NCBI GenBank assembly: GCA_930633495.1
Contig: CAKNFJ010000001.1
Span: forward strand, 1,426,001 to 1,490,000
DNA from: Hyphomicrobiales bacterium
Lineage (GTDB): Bacteria > Pseudomonadota > Alphaproteobacteria > Rhizobiales > Beijerinckiaceae
Length of the DNA stretch: 64,000 bases
Direction of reading: 5' to 3'
Both the position numbers and the translations under genes were made by a program. The notes below the pieces were generated by a model. That model was not told the DNA's origin. It searched no databases and saw only the letters and a list, made by a program, of their open reading frames with translations. Below, one piece after another: positions 15,062 through 24,290 of the stretch; positions within the stretch are counted from its first letter, which is position 1; the number at the start of each line of letters is the position of its first letter.

Positions 15062-16000
15062 TCAGCGCGAGACCAGCACCTGCCGGCATTCGGGCGGCAA
15101 GGCATCCAGCGACATCGGCGGCTTGGGCTTCGGTTTCGGCCCCGGCTTCGGCTTGGGCGGATTGAAGATCGCCTGATACTGGCGCTCGACCCAGCCATTC
15201 AGCTCGGCCCCGCAGCCATCGCCGAAATTCGGCGGTTCCTGGCCCTGGCAACTCGCCATGCCGGCCGGACAGGCCATGCGGATGTGGAAATGGTAGTTGT
15301 GGCCCCAGATCGGCCGCACCTTTTCCAGCCAGCTCTTGTCGGCCCCGGCCTCGCGGCAGAGCGCGACCTTCAGTGCCGGATTGACGAAGATGCGCTCGAC
15401 GCGCGGCTCGGCCGCGACCGTCCGGATCAGACGGGTATGGGCCGGCGTCCAGTTCTGCGGGTCGACATCGCGCCAGTCGGAGCGCGCCATGTTGACGGCC
15501 GGCATGTTCTCGCGCTGCTCGCGGTCGAGCCTCCCCTTCGGCATCGGCGTCAGCCAGACATCGGCATCGAGCCCGATCTGATGGGAGGCGTGGCCGGTGA
15601 GCATCGGGCCGCCACGCGGCTGCGACATGTCACCGACGAGAAGCCCCGGCCAGCCGGTGATGCGCGGCACGTCGCGGGCGAGCTTCTCCAGATAGTCGAT
15701 CAGGACCGGATGGCCCCAGTTGCGGTTGCGATTGAGCCGCATCACCTGCCAGCTCGGCCCGTCGACCGGCAGCGCCTCGCCGCCGGCGAGGCAGCCGCGG
15801 GCATAGGAGCCGATGGCGCGCGCCGCCATGCTCGCCGGCGTCGTCTTCTGGCCGAAAAGCGCGCGGGCAGCGTCGGGAAAGGCAGCGATGTTGGCCGCCC
15901 TCGTCTTCGCCTCCTGATCGGCGGTCGACTGTGCGAGTCCCGCGGCCGGGACAAGGGCCAGCGAGGCGAGAAGGGCGGCGATTCGTATAGTGCTGCGCAT
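15062..16000 (-). CDS. mepA: Penicillin-insensitive murein endopeptidase MepA
   Basis: 312-aa M74-type murein endopeptidase that cuts D-Ala-meso-DAP cross-links in the periplasm. A signal peptide (TIRIAALLASLALVPAAGLAQ) precedes the catalytic domain. Zinc ligands lie in GHASHQIGLDADVWL and WGHNYHFHIRMACP. The C-terminus has a PKPKPGPKPKPK tract, probably a flexible or wall-contacting tail. The start at 16000 opens directly into the signal peptide; the longer frame adds a hydrophilic stretch. It stops nine bases from the convergent extensin-like gene. Confidence 0.92.
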   Translation of the reverse strand: MRSTIRIAALLASLALVPAAGLAQSTADQEAKTRAANIAAFPDAARALFGQKTTPASMAARAIGSYARGCLAGGEALPVDGPSWQVMRLNRNRNWGHPVLIDYLEKLARDVPRITGWPGLLVGDMSQPRGGPMLTGHASHQIGLDADVWLTPMPKGRLDREQRENMPAVNMARSDWRDVDPQNWTPAHTRLIRTVAAEPRVERIFVNPALKVALCREAGADKSWLEKVRPIWGHNYHFHIRMACPAGMASCQGQEPPNFGDGCGAELNGWVERQYQAIFNPPKPKPGPKPKPKPPMSLDALPPECRQVLVSR

Positions 16001-16118
16001 CGCGGCAGAATCATCGCGGCTGTCGGCGGCGGTCAAGCGGAACGGCTGGACAAGCGGCGCGACCGATTGCAGCCTTGGGGCCAGGCGACACAGGGCGCCC
16101 CTTCAGGGAGGATCATCG

Positions 16119-17099
16119 ATGACGGCCAAGATCGACCGCCGCGCAGTTCTTGCCGGCGCGGGCGCGCTCCTCGCGGCACCATCCGCCGGCTCGGCACAGC
16201 AAGCCTGGCCGCAGGGACGAGTGATCAAGCTCGTCGTGCCGTTCACGCCGGGCGGCGCCACCGACGTGCTCGGCCGGCTCGTCGCCGACAAGCTCGGCCA
16301 GAGCTGGAAGACCAATATCGTCGTCGAGAACCGGCCCGGCGCCGGCAGCAATATCGGCACCGAAGCCGTGGCCAAGGCCGAGCCCAACGGCGACACGTTG
16401 CTGATCGTCTCCGTCGGGCTGGCGACGAACCAGTACCTCTACGCCAAGGTCAACTACGACCCGGTCAAGGATTTCGCGCCGATCACCATGGTCGCGCTCG
16501 TGCCCAACCTGCTCGTCGTCAACAACCAGCTCCCGGTGAAGGACGTCGCCGAACTCGTCGCCTATGCCAAGGCCAATCCGGGCAAGCTGACCTATGCCTC
16601 GTCGGGCGTCGGCACCTCGCTGCACCTGTCCGGCGAGCTCTTCCAAAAGCTCACAGGGACGAAGATGGTCCATGTTCCCTATCGCGGCTCCTCCCAGGCC
16701 ATCCAGGACCTGATCGGCGGCCGGGTCGACCTGATCTTCGACAACATCACCTCGGCCCTGCCGCAGGCGAAGTCCGGCGCCATCCGCGGGCTCGGCGTGA
16801 CGACGGCCAAGCGGGCGCCGACGGCGCCGGAATTCCCGCCCATCGCCGAAACGGTCCCAGGCTTCGACGTCTCCTCCTGGTTCGCGCTGTTCGCACCGGC
16901 CAAGACTCCGCCGGAGATCATCGCCAAGATCCAGGCGGACACCAAGGCCGGCATCGCCGACCCGGCGCTCAAGGCGAAGATGGACGCGCTCGCGGCGGAG
17001 CCGGGCGGCTGGACCTCCGACGAACTCGGCGCCTTCCTGCGCTCCGAAATGAAAAAATGGGGCGACCTGATCAAGGAAGCCGGCATCAAGGCGGATTGA
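16119..17099 (+). CDS. TctC-family (Bug) periplasmic binding protein
   Basis: 326-aa tripartite-tricarboxylate-type binding protein. The N-terminus has a twin-Arg-like/Sec signal (KIDRRAVLAGAGALLAAPSAG). The mature domain shows family motifs IKLVVPFTPGGATDVLGR, ENRPGAGSNIGTEAVAKA and VPYRGSSQAIQDLIGGRVD. The start at 16119 follows AGGGAGG at 16105-16111. No TctA or TctB membrane partners are nearby, which is common for orphan Bug proteins. The ligand is probably a carboxylate, but it cannot be named from sequence. Confidence 0.88.
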   Translation: MTAKIDRRAVLAGAGALLAAPSAGSAQQAWPQGRVIKLVVPFTPGGATDVLGRLVADKLGQSWKTNIVVENRPGAGSNIGTEAVAKAEPNGDTLLIVSVGLATNQYLYAKVNYDPVKDFAPITMVALVPNLLVVNNQLPVKDVAELVAYAKANPGKLTYASSGVGTSLHLSGELFQKLTGTKMVHVPYRGSSQAIQDLIGGRVDLIFDNITSALPQAKSGAIRGLGVTTAKRAPTAPEFPPIAETVPGFDVSSWFALFAPAKTPPEIIAKIQADTKAGIADPALKAKMDALAAEPGGWTSDELGAFLRSEMKKWGDLIKEAGIKAD

Positions 17100-17191
17100 G
17101 GCCGCGCCAGCTCCTGCGGAACCCAGCGTTTCCGGACGGCGTTTCCCGCTGGACCGCGCCCCGCCGGGGCGCTGACCTAAGGGAGTTCGCC

Positions 17192-17362
17192 ATGTCCACC
17201 GTCCTGATCGTCCTGCTCGTGATCCTGCTGCTCGGCGGCGGCGGGTATTTTGGCCATCGCAGCTACGGCCCCGCCGGGCTGGGCGGTGTGCTCGGCTTTG
17301 TCCTCGTCCTCGTTCTGATCCTGTGGCTGCTCGGTGCCATCGGCGGCGCGCCGGTGGCATGA
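17192..17362 (+). CDS. DUF3309-like small membrane protein
   Basis: 56-aa protein of two glycine-rich hydrophobic helices (STVLIVLLVILLLGGGG and GLGGVLGFVLVLVLILWLL) joined by a short YFGHRSYGPAG turn. The pattern matches the DUF3309 family, whose function is unknown. The ATG follows a GGGAG site at 17181-17185. It lies 92 bases after the TctC gene and ends 40 bases from the convergent ornithine cyclodeaminase gene. Confidence 0.75.
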   Translation: MSTVLIVLLVILLLGGGGYFGHRSYGPAGLGGVLGFVLVLVLILWLLGAIGGAPVA

Positions 17363-17402
17363 GCATGCATCCGAGCGGTCGACACGCCCGGCGGCCCGAA
17401 TA

Positions 17403-18350
17403 TCAGGCGCGGTTGTCCCAGACGGCGACAGCCGCGGCCAGATCCTCGAGCGCGACGCCGACCGACTTGAACAGCGTGATGCCGCCGCCCTCGACCCGGC
17501 CGGCGATCCGGCCATGGCAGAGATCGGCAAGCGTGCCGGCGATCTTGTCGGCGCTGTAGCTGCCCTCCGCGATCGCGACGGCGACATCGCCGCCTTCGTC
17601 GATCGCCTTGCTCGAATCGACCACGACGCGGGCGCGGTGCAGCGCATCGGCATCGGCCTCGCGCATCTGCATCGTGAAGCCGCCGATGAGGTCGAGATGG
17701 GCCTCGCGCTTGAGCCAGTGACCGTGGATCAGCGGCTCGGACGCGTTGGTGGCGCAGGAGATGATGTCGGCCGTGCGCGCCTCGCCCTCAAGATCGGTCG
17801 TGGCACGGGCGGCGATGCCGTCCTTCGCCAATTCGGCGACGGTGGCCTCGGCAGCTTCCGGCCTGCGGGCCCAGATCGCGATCTCGGTCAGCGGACGGAC
17901 GGAGCGATGCGCCTTGATGATGAAGGGCGCGAGCGCGCCGGCGCCCACCATCAGCATGTGGCTGGCTTCGGGATTGGACATGTAGCGCGAGGCGAGCGCC
18001 GAGGCCGCGGCCGTGCGCCAGGTCGTCAGGCGGTTGCCGTCCATCACCGCGAGGGGCTTGCCGGTGGCGCCGTCCATCAGCAGATAGGCGCCCATGACGC
18101 CCGGTAGGTTGCGCTTGCCGTTGCCGAAGAAGACCGAGACGATCTTCGTGCCGATATAGGGCTTGTCGACGTTGGGCCCGCTCCAGGCCGGCATGGTCAG
18201 CAGGATGGCGTTTTCCTCGTCCGGCCGCTCGATCGCATACTGGCCGCGCTTGGGGGCGACGACCTCGCTGCGGAAGGCCTCGTCGAGGACATCGATCAGG
18301 GCAGGATAGCTCAGGGCCGCGTCGATCTCGGCCAGGTCGAAAAGGCGCAT
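17403..18350 (-). CDS. Ornithine cyclodeaminase/mu-crystallin family protein
   Basis: 315-aa Rossmann-fold enzyme family that includes ornithine cyclodeaminase, ketimine reductase and alanine dehydrogenase. Motifs visible are GAYLLMDGATGKPLAVMDGNRLTTWRTAAASALA (split here as VMDGNRLTTWRTAAAS), the dinucleotide site MVGAGALAPF and SSKAIDEGGDV near the C-terminus. The exact reaction cannot be assigned. The start ATG overlaps the lapA stop by four bases or fewer, so it is translationally coupled to lapA. It is the last gene of the sppA-ihfB-lapA run. Confidence 0.83.
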   Translation of the reverse strand: MRLFDLAEIDAALSYPALIDVLDEAFRSEVVAPKRGQYAIERPDEENAILLTMPAWSGPNVDKPYIGTKIVSVFFGNGKRNLPGVMGAYLLMDGATGKPLAVMDGNRLTTWRTAAASALASRYMSNPEASHMLMVGAGALAPFIIKAHRSVRPLTEIAIWARRPEAAEATVAELAKDGIAARATTDLEGEARTADIISCATNASEPLIHGHWLKREAHLDLIGGFTMQMREADADALHRARVVVDSSKAIDEGGDVAVAIAEGSYSADKIAGTLADLCHGRIAGRVEGGGITLFKSVGVALEDLAAAVAVWDNRA

Positions 18351-18688
18351 CAATTCCGTCCGCTGGTCAGGGCAGGCAGGGCCGAGTCGGGAACCGCGGA
18401 GCGCAGGGCCTGCGTCTCCGCGCGCAGAACCTCGGCCTCGCGGCGGTTGCGGCGGGCCGCCCTGCGATATTTGCTCTGGGCAAGCCAGGCGGCGAAGCCG
18501 CCGATGAGGACACCGACGAAGATCGCCGCCAGCACCACCGCGAACAGCGGCAGCTCGTAGGACAACGTCGGCAGGTCGCGGCTGAACGGATCGAGCGAGA
18601 CCCGCACCGGCGCGCGGTTCGCAATCGAGAACAGCACGACCAGCAATGCGACCGGGACCAGAACCAACGCCTTGAGAAAGGCCTTCAT
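18350..18688 (-). CDS. lapA: LapA/DUF1049-family membrane protein
   Basis: 112-aa protein with two transmembrane helices (ALVLVPVALLVVLFSIANR and LPLFAVVLAAIFVGVLIGG) and a basic cytoplasmic coiled tail. This is the LapA pattern, known in enterobacteria for a part in lipopolysaccharide assembly with LapB. The IANRAPVRVSLDPF loop is typical of alphaproteobacterial members. It lies between ihfB and the cyclodeaminase gene. The ATG at 18688 is preferred to a GTG one codon upstream. Confidence 0.83.
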   Translation of the reverse strand: MKAFLKALVLVPVALLVVLFSIANRAPVRVSLDPFSRDLPTLSYELPLFAVVLAAIFVGVLIGGFAAWLAQSKYRRAARRNRREAEVLRAETQALRSAVPDSALPALTSGRN

Positions 18689-18717
18689 CACGTTCTCCGT
18701 GCGGCAGGAGCTTTCGA

Positions 18718-19002
18718 TCAGGCCTTGCCGTTGAGGCGCAGCCGCAGCTCCTTGCCCGTCTTGAAGACGGGGACGAACTTCTCCTCGACCTCCACCGCAT
18801 CGCCCGTGCGGGGATTGCGGCCGACGCGTGCCGAGCGCGCCTTGCGCGAAAAGGCACCGAAGCCGCGCAGCTCCACCCTGTCGCCGCGTTCGAGAGCTTT
18901 CACGATCTCGTCCAGGATGGCCGAGACGATGTTCTCGATATCGCGCTGATAAAGGTGGGTGTTCTGATCAGCGATCCGCTGAACGAGTTCGGACTTAATC
19001 AT
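18718..19002 (-). CDS. ihfB: Integration host factor beta subunit
   Basis: 94-aa DNA-bending protein of the HU/IHF family. The beta-subunit start [17 protein letters not shown] and the DNA-intercalating arm [21 protein letters not shown] are present. It pairs with an IhfA encoded elsewhere. IHF is used by many phage integrases and could serve the tRNA-Leu element in this same window. Located 28 bases after the sppA stop, the usual alphaproteobacterial order sppA-ihfB-lapA. Confidence 0.95.
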   Translation of the reverse strand: MIKSELVQRIADQNTHLYQRDIENIVSAILDEIVKALERGDRVELRGFGAFSRKARSARVGRNPRTGDAVEVEEKFVPVFKTGKELRLRLNGKA

Positions 19003-19030
19003 CGCCAGAGTATAACCATTTGTATCAACA

Positions 19031-20002
19031 TCATTTTTCAGCGGCAGGCTGCCAGAGCGCCAAGGGCGCGTCAAGCCGCAAGCCGACCGGCTGGTCCGCC
19101 GCCCGCGCGATCGTCGCGGCAAGCGCCTCCAGCCCGGCGCCACGCGCCATCGCTTCGGCGAAACTCCACAGGCCGAAGGTGGAGGATTCGCTGCGGCGGC
19201 GCCAGTCGCGGACCCTGAGATCCTTGGCGACGCCCTTTTCGCGCTCAAGCCAGGCGATGGCCTCCGGCTCTCCGCCGATCTGGTCGACCAGCTTCAGCCC
19301 CAGCGCCTGCCGGCCGGAATGGACACGCCCGTCCGAAACGGACACGACCTCGCCCTCGGCGAGATGACGGCGATCGCGCACCATGTCCTTGAACCAGGCA
19401 TAGTTGTCGTTGACGACGCGCTGGAGCGCCTCGCGCGCCTCGGGCGAGGTCGGCTCGAAGCCATTGGGGGCCGCCTTGAGCGGGCTTGACTTGATCGCCT
19501 CGACCTTGACGCCGACCGTGTCGAGCAGGTGCGAAACGTTGGGGAACTGGAAAAGAACGCCGATCGAGCCGACGAGCGAGGTCTGGCGCGCGACGATGCG
19601 GTCCGCCCCCATCGCGGCGATGTAGCCCCCGGAGGCGGCGACGCCGTCGACCACGGTGACCAGCGGCTTCTTGGCTGCGAGCTGGCGCAGCGCCGTGTGG
19701 AGCGCTTCCGAACCCGAGGTCGTGCCGCCGGGGCTGTCCACGCGCAGCACGACGGCCGAAACAGCCCTGCTGTCTTCGACGGACTTGATCAGGTCGAGCG
19801 TGCGGCGATCACCGGAGATGAAGCCGGACACGGTGATGCGGGCGATATGCGCGCTCGACAGGCTCGCGGGGGCATCGCCCTTCCAGGCCAGCCCTGCGAC
19901 CACCGCGGCCACGATCACGCCGAGCACGGCAAGGACGCGCCAGAGCGTCAGCTTGCGGCGCAAGCTGCGGCGATCGGCGAGCAGGTCGGCATCCGACGAC
20001 AT
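19031..20002 (-). CDS. sppA: Signal peptide peptidase SppA, short form
   Basis: 323-aa membrane-anchored serine protease that degrades cleaved signal peptides. An N-terminal membrane helix ([21 protein letters not shown]) precedes a single S49 domain, half the size of the E. coli enzyme, as is usual in this class. The nucleophile region is [15 protein letters not shown] and the catalytic Lys lies in [13 protein letters not shown]. The start at 20002 places the membrane segment about 35 residues in. It probably heads the sppA-ihfB-lapA transcript. Confidence 0.92.
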   Translation of the reverse strand: MSSDADLLADRRSLRRKLTLWRVLAVLGVIVAAVVAGLAWKGDAPASLSSAHIARITVSGFISGDRRTLDLIKSVEDSRAVSAVVLRVDSPGGTTSGSEALHTALRQLAAKKPLVTVVDGVAASGGYIAAMGADRIVARQTSLVGSIGVLFQFPNVSHLLDTVGVKVEAIKSSPLKAAPNGFEPTSPEAREALQRVVNDNYAWFKDMVRDRRHLAEGEVVSVSDGRVHSGRQALGLKLVDQIGGEPEAIAWLEREKGVAKDLRVRDWRRRSESSTFGLWSFAEAMARGAGLEALAATIARAADQPVGLRLDAPLALWQPAAEK

Positions 20003-20065
20003 GAGGTTACTCCTGGCAGCTGCGGTCCGTGATGTAGACCCGCCGTGCCGGCCGGGCAAGGCGCC

Positions 20066-21355
20066 TCAGGCCGCGACCGGGGCGCGCGCCCGATCCAGCG
20101 CCAGCAGCGCAAGGCCGCTGGCGACCGAACGGAAGGCGTCGCCGATATGCACCTTGCCGGCGCCGAAGCGGCGGTCGAACAGGCGGCGCACGGCCGGGAC
20201 ATAGGAGGTTCCGCCGGTCATGAAGACCGCCTCGATGCGATCGCCACTGAGCCCGGCCTCGGCCAGAGCGCGGTCGAGCGCAGCCTCGATCGCGCCGACA
20301 TCCTCGGCGATCCAGCGCTCGAAATCGCTCCGGCGGATCGGTTTCTCGATGGTGACACCCATCTGGCTGAAGCTCAGCGTCGTGGTCTCGTGGTCGGAGA
20401 GCGCAACCTTGGTGGCCGAGACGGCGCGATAGAGCTCGTAACCGAGATCATATTCGATGACCGTCAGCAGATCCTCGAGCTTGCCCGGCTCGACCGCCTC
20501 GCGGATCAGCGCGTTGAGCTCGGCCATGGTCTCGCGGCTCTTCATCAGCGAGAGCTTGTGCCATTGCGCGAAAGCGGCGTGGTAATGGGCGGGCACCGGC
20601 AGGAGCTTGTCGAAGGAGCGGTATTCCGTGCCCTTCCCCAGCGCCGGCGAGACCGCATGCTCGATGATGCGGTAGTCGAACGTGTCGCCGGCGACGCCGA
20701 CACCGGCATGGGAGAGCGGTATCGCCTCCAGCCCGCCATTGCGGCCGGGCTCGAAGCGCATCACCGAGAAGTCGCTGGTGCCGCCGCCGAAGTCGGCGAC
20801 AAGCATGGTCTGAGGCTCCTTCAGATCGCGCGCATACCAATAGGCGGCGCCGAGCGGCTCATAGGCGAAATCGACCTGTTTCATCCCGGCCTTGCCATAG
20901 GAGCCCTTCAGGCGGCCGACTGCCAGCTCCTCGTCGGGCCGCTCGCCGGCGAAGACGACCGGGCGGCCGGAGACCAGCGGCAGTGCGTCATGGCCGTCGA
21001 GGCCGGCGGTGAGATCGGTGAGGAAGACGCCGATCAGATCCTCCAGCCGGAAGAGCTTGCCGAACAGCCGGGTTTCCTGGAAGGCGCGGCTGGAGAGATG
21101 GGTCTTCAGCGATTGCAGGAAACGATGCTCGGTCGTCATGCCGAGCGCCATGTCGAGGGCATCCGGCCCGCTGACATGGGTGATGCGGGTCTCGGGAGGT
21201 CGCCCCTCGCGCCAGAACATCAGAGCCGAGCGATAGGCGTCGACCGCGCCCTGCTTCGTGGCGAAAGAGCGCGTCATGACCGATCCGTCCGGCCCCGCCA
21301 GCGCGACGACGCTGTTGGTGGTGCCGAAGTCGATGCCGATGGCGGCAGGGGTCAT
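20066..21355 (-). CDS. Hsp70-family chaperone (YegD-like)
   Basis: 429-aa Hsp70/actin-fold ATPase. The phosphate-1 loop IGIDFGTTNSVVALA opens the protein. The phosphate-2 motif VADFGGGTSDFSVMR and the adenosine motif MTGGTSYVPAVRRLFD follow. It lacks the C-terminal substrate-binding and lid domains of DnaK, as in the YegD group. Its clients are unknown. The ATG at 21355 is the only start giving the canonical N-terminus. Single gene; a REP-like palindrome element lies upstream. Confidence 0.88.
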   Translation of the reverse strand: MTPAAIGIDFGTTNSVVALAGPDGSVMTRSFATKQGAVDAYRSALMFWREGRPPETRITHVSGPDALDMALGMTTEHRFLQSLKTHLSSRAFQETRLFGKLFRLEDLIGVFLTDLTAGLDGHDALPLVSGRPVVFAGERPDEELAVGRLKGSYGKAGMKQVDFAYEPLGAAYWYARDLKEPQTMLVADFGGGTSDFSVMRFEPGRNGGLEAIPLSHAGVGVAGDTFDYRIIEHAVSPALGKGTEYRSFDKLLPVPAHYHAAFAQWHKLSLMKSRETMAELNALIREAVEPGKLEDLLTVIEYDLGYELYRAVSATKVALSDHETTTLSFSQMGVTIEKPIRRSDFERWIAEDVGAIEAALDRALAEAGLSGDRIEAVFMTGGTSYVPAVRRLFDRRFGAGKVHIGDAFRSVASGLALLALDRARAPVAA

Positions 21356-21383
21356 GGCGAGCTCCTTTTTTGCCGTGAGTGCG

Positions 21384-21564
21384 TTGTCATTCCGGGGCTT
21401 CGCCTCAACGAAGAACCCGGAACCCATGAACGCGAACCGATTCCAGATTGTGCGGGGAACCCTCTCCCTGAGGGAGAGGGTTCCCCGCACTGTCCGCGTG
21501 AACGGAATCCGCGCCGTGTTCGTGGCTTCCGGGCTCGGGCCTTCGGCCCGCCCCGGAATGACAA
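21384..21564. repeat. Palindromic MITE-like intergenic element
   Basis: 181-base element bounded by perfect 15-bp inverted ends, TTGTCATTCCGGGGC on the left and GCCCCGGAATGACAA on the right. At its centre is a near-perfect cruciform: 20-bp arms (21450-21469 and 21471-21490) around a single G, built on GCGGGGAACCCTCTCCCT. The flanks inside are also roughly complementary. It has no coding capacity and sits in the gap between rpsA and the Hsp70-like gene. The ends resemble those of the palindromes at 27.8 and 28.2 kb (GTCATyCCG). Confidence 0.75.
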
Positions 21565-21573
21565 TGTGGTCTC

Positions 21574-21608
21574 GAAACAAAAGCCCGCGCGGATCGCTCC
21601 GCGCGGGC
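21574..21608 (-). terminator. Rho-independent terminator of rpsA
   Basis: 11-bp stem GCCCGCGCGGA/TCCGCGCGGGC (21583-21593 with 21598-21608) and a four-base loop. On the minus strand it is followed by TTTTGTTTCG. It lies 37 bases beyond the rpsA stop. Confidence 0.85.
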
Positions 21609-21644
21609 CGAATTCGAAGGCCGGCCGCTTTCGCGGCCGAAGCC

Positions 21645-23348
21645 TCACTTCTTGTCGGTCGCCTTCTTGAGCGCAGCGCCCAGGATGTCGCCGAGCGAAG
21701 CGCCGGAGTCGGACGAACCGAACTGGGCGATCGCCTCCTTCTCCTCGGCCATCTCCAGGGCCTTGATCGAGACCTGGATCTTGCGGGCCTTCTTGTCGAA
21801 GAGCACGACGCGGGCATCGACCTTCTCGCCGGCGGCGAAGCGCTCGGGGCGCTGCTCCTGGCGGTCACGGGCAAGCTCGGCGCGCTTGATGAAGGTCATC
21901 ATGTCGGTGCCGACGATCTTGACGTCGAGACCCGACTCCTTGACCTCGACCACCTCGCAGGTGACGACCTGGCCCTTCTTGAACTCGCCGGCATCCACGA
22001 AGGGATCGCCGCCGAGCTGCTTCAGGCCGAGCGAGATGCGCTCCTTCTCGACGTCCACATCGAGAACGACGGCCTGCAGGACGTCGCCCTTCTTGTATTC
22101 CTCGATGACCTGCTCGCCCGGACGGTTCCAGTCGAGATCCGAGAGGTGGATCATGCCGTCGATGTCGCCTTCCAGGCCCAGGAACAGACCGAACTCGGTC
22201 TTGTTCTTGACCTCGCCCTCGACCGTCGAACCAGCCGGGTGCTGCTCCGCGAAGAGCTCCCACGGGTTGCGCAGGGTCTGCTTGAGGCCGAGCGAGATGC
22301 GGCGCTTGACCGGATCGACCTCGAGGATCGCGACGTCGACTTCCTGCGAGGTCGAGACGATCTTGCCGGGGTGGACGTTCTTCTTGGTCCAGGACATCTC
22401 GGAGACGTGGATCAGGCCTTCGATGCCCGGCTCCACCTCGACGAACGCGCCGTAGTCCGTGATGTTGGTCACGCGGCCCTTGAGGCGGGTGCCGACCGGG
22501 TAACGCTCGGCGATGCCATCCCACGGATCGGCCAGCAGCTGCTTGATGCCGAGCGAGATGCGGTGCGTGTCCTGGTTGATCTTGATGATCTTGACCTTGA
22601 CCGTCTGGCCGATGGTCACGACCTCGGACGGATGGTTCACGCGGCGCCAAGCCATGTCGGTGACGTGCAGCAGGCCGTCGATGCCGCCGAGGTCAACGAA
22701 CGCACCGTATTCGGTGATGTTCTTGACGACGCCGTCGATGACCTGGCCCTCTTCGAGCGAGGCGACCAGCTCGGAACGAGCCTCGGCGCGGGTCTCTTCG
22801 AGGACGGTGCGGCGCGACACGACGATGTTGCCGCGGCGGCGATCCATCTTGAGGATCTCGAAGGGCTGCGGCTGGCCCATCAGCGGGCCGACGTCGCGGA
22901 TCGGACGGATGTCGACCTGCGAACGCGGCAGGAAGGCCACGGCGCCGTCGAGATCGACGGTGTAGCCGCCCTTGACGGTGTTGAAGATCATGCCGGTGAC
23001 CTTCTCGCGGGCCTCGAAGGCCTTCTCGAGCTTGACCCAGCTCTCTTCGCGGCGAGCCTTATCGCGCGAGATGACGGCTTCGCCGAGCGCGTTCTCGATC
23101 CGGTCGAGATAAACCTCGACCTCGTCGCCGACGTTCAGCTCCTGCTCCCGGCCGGGGCCGGTGAATTCCTTGAGCGCGACGCGCCCTTCCGTCTTCAGGC
23201 CGACGTCGATGATCGCCATATCCTTCTCGATGGCGACGACCTTGCCCTTGATGACGGTACCTTCCATCGCCTCATTGCGGGCGAAGGACTCTTCGAGCAG
23301 GGCGGCGAAATCCTCGCGACCCGCGCTATAGCTCTCAACTGCAGACAT
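21645..23348 (-). CDS. rpsA: 30S ribosomal protein S1
   Basis: 567-aa ribosomal protein S1, which binds mRNA leaders and unfolds them on the 30S subunit. Six S1/OB repeats are visible, for example [38 protein letters not shown] and [18 protein letters not shown], with recurring [14 protein letters not shown] strand ends. Start at 23348 follows CAGGAGATTAC. The Lys-rich tail ends KKATDKK. A strong terminator follows. It is a single-gene unit divergent from lemA. Confidence 0.96.
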   Translation of the reverse strand: MSAVESYSAGREDFAALLEESFARNEAMEGTVIKGKVVAIEKDMAIIDVGLKTEGRVALKEFTGPGREQELNVGDEVEVYLDRIENALGEAVISRDKARREESWVKLEKAFEAREKVTGMIFNTVKGGYTVDLDGAVAFLPRSQVDIRPIRDVGPLMGQPQPFEILKMDRRRGNIVVSRRTVLEETRAEARSELVASLEEGQVIDGVVKNITEYGAFVDLGGIDGLLHVTDMAWRRVNHPSEVVTIGQTVKVKIIKINQDTHRISLGIKQLLADPWDGIAERYPVGTRLKGRVTNITDYGAFVEVEPGIEGLIHVSEMSWTKKNVHPGKIVSTSQEVDVAILEVDPVKRRISLGLKQTLRNPWELFAEQHPAGSTVEGEVKNKTEFGLFLGLEGDIDGMIHLSDLDWNRPGEQVIEEYKKGDVLQAVVLDVDVEKERISLGLKQLGGDPFVDAGEFKKGQVVTCEVVEVKESGLDVKIVGTDMMTFIKRAELARDRQEQRPERFAAGEKVDARVVLFDKKARKIQVSIKALEMAEEKEAIAQFGSSDSGASLGDILGAALKKATDKK

Positions 23349-23698
23349 GTAATCTCCTGGGAGCCGGCCGCGTATCCCGCGGATGTCCGGCGTGGCGCCG
23401 TGGTTGGTGCTGCATTCCGGATCGCCGCCGTCGGCCCCCCCTTTCGGAGGAATCCGGCCCCGACGTATCGGGACAGGAGGCACCTTGGCCGCCGGCTCGG
23501 TCCGCATCCCAGGGGTCGGGTCCAGCACGAAACGGGAGCAAGCCTCGAAGGCCGCCCCCGGCGCATGATCGATCACGGCCCTTCGGACAAGCGCGATGTA
23601 ATGCACTCTTGCCGCGAGGGCAAGCTTTCCACCGCTTCCCCAAGGTCTCCGGCCGTGCCAGTCTGCCGGTTCGCAGATCGGCACGAAGGGAGCGCCGC
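23349..23698. other. Divergent rpsA/lemA upstream region
   Basis: 350 bases holding the 5' leaders of rpsA (minus) and lemA (plus). Apart from the rpsA ribosome site (CAGGAGATTAC) and GGGAG ahead of lemA, no promoter box, structured element or small gene stood out. Confidence 0.4.
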
Positions 23699-24256
23699 AT
23701 GGGCTGGGTCATTCTCGGGCTGATCGTAGCCCTCGTCGTCTACGGGATCATGACCTATAACGGGCTCGTCGCGATGCGGCAGCGCGTCAACCAGGCCTTC
23801 GCCGACATCGACGTCCAGCTCAAGCAACGCCATGACCTGATCCCGAACCTCATCGAGACGGTGAAGGGCTATGCGACCCACGAGAAATCGACCCTCGACG
23901 CCGTGATCGCCGCCCGCAACGCCGCGCAAGGCGCGACCGGCGTGCACGACAAGGCGGCGGCCGAGCAGCAGCTCTCGGGCGCGGTCGGGCGGTTGCTGGC
24001 GCTCGGCGAGGCCTATCCGGACCTCAAGGCCAGCGCCAATTTCCAGCAGCTCCAGGTCGATCTCGGCAATGTCGAGGACAAGCTCGCGGCGGCGCGGCGT
24101 TTCTTCAACAATGCGGTCGGCGAGTTCAACGCCGCGATCCAGGCCTTCCCGGCCGTGCTGTTCGCGCCGCAGATGGGTTTCACCCAGCGCGAGTTCTTCG
24201 ATGTCGGACCCGAGACCAGGGCCCAGATCGAAGTCGCGCCCAGCGTGAAGTTCTGA
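23699..24256 (+). CDS. lemA: LemA family protein
   Basis: 185-aa LemA protein: an N-terminal membrane helix (GWVILGLIVALVVYGIMTY) and a long helical domain facing the other side. Family motifs are VNQAFADIDVQLKQRHDLIPNLIETVKGY (split: IDVQLKQRHDLIPNLIETV) and the C-terminal FPAVLFA. Function is poorly known; LemA genes commonly sit beside HtpX-like proteases, as here (35-base gap). Start at 23699 follows GAAGGGAG and puts the membrane helix first. Confidence 0.92.
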   Translation: MGWVILGLIVALVVYGIMTYNGLVAMRQRVNQAFADIDVQLKQRHDLIPNLIETVKGYATHEKSTLDAVIAARNAAQGATGVHDKAAAEQQLSGAVGRLLALGEAYPDLKASANFQQLQVDLGNVEDKLAAARRFFNNAVGEFNAAIQAFPAVLFAPQMGFTQREFFDVGPETRAQIEVAPSVKF

Positions 24257-24290
24257 CGGCAATACGATCTCGGCAGCGGGAGCGGCTGCG

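Noticed and set aside
20045..21670. 541-codon plus-strand open frame
   Set aside because: Antisense shadow of the Hsp70-like gene.
21258..23723. 821-codon plus-strand open frame
   Set aside because: Antisense shadow of rpsA; composition is repetitive and no motif is present.
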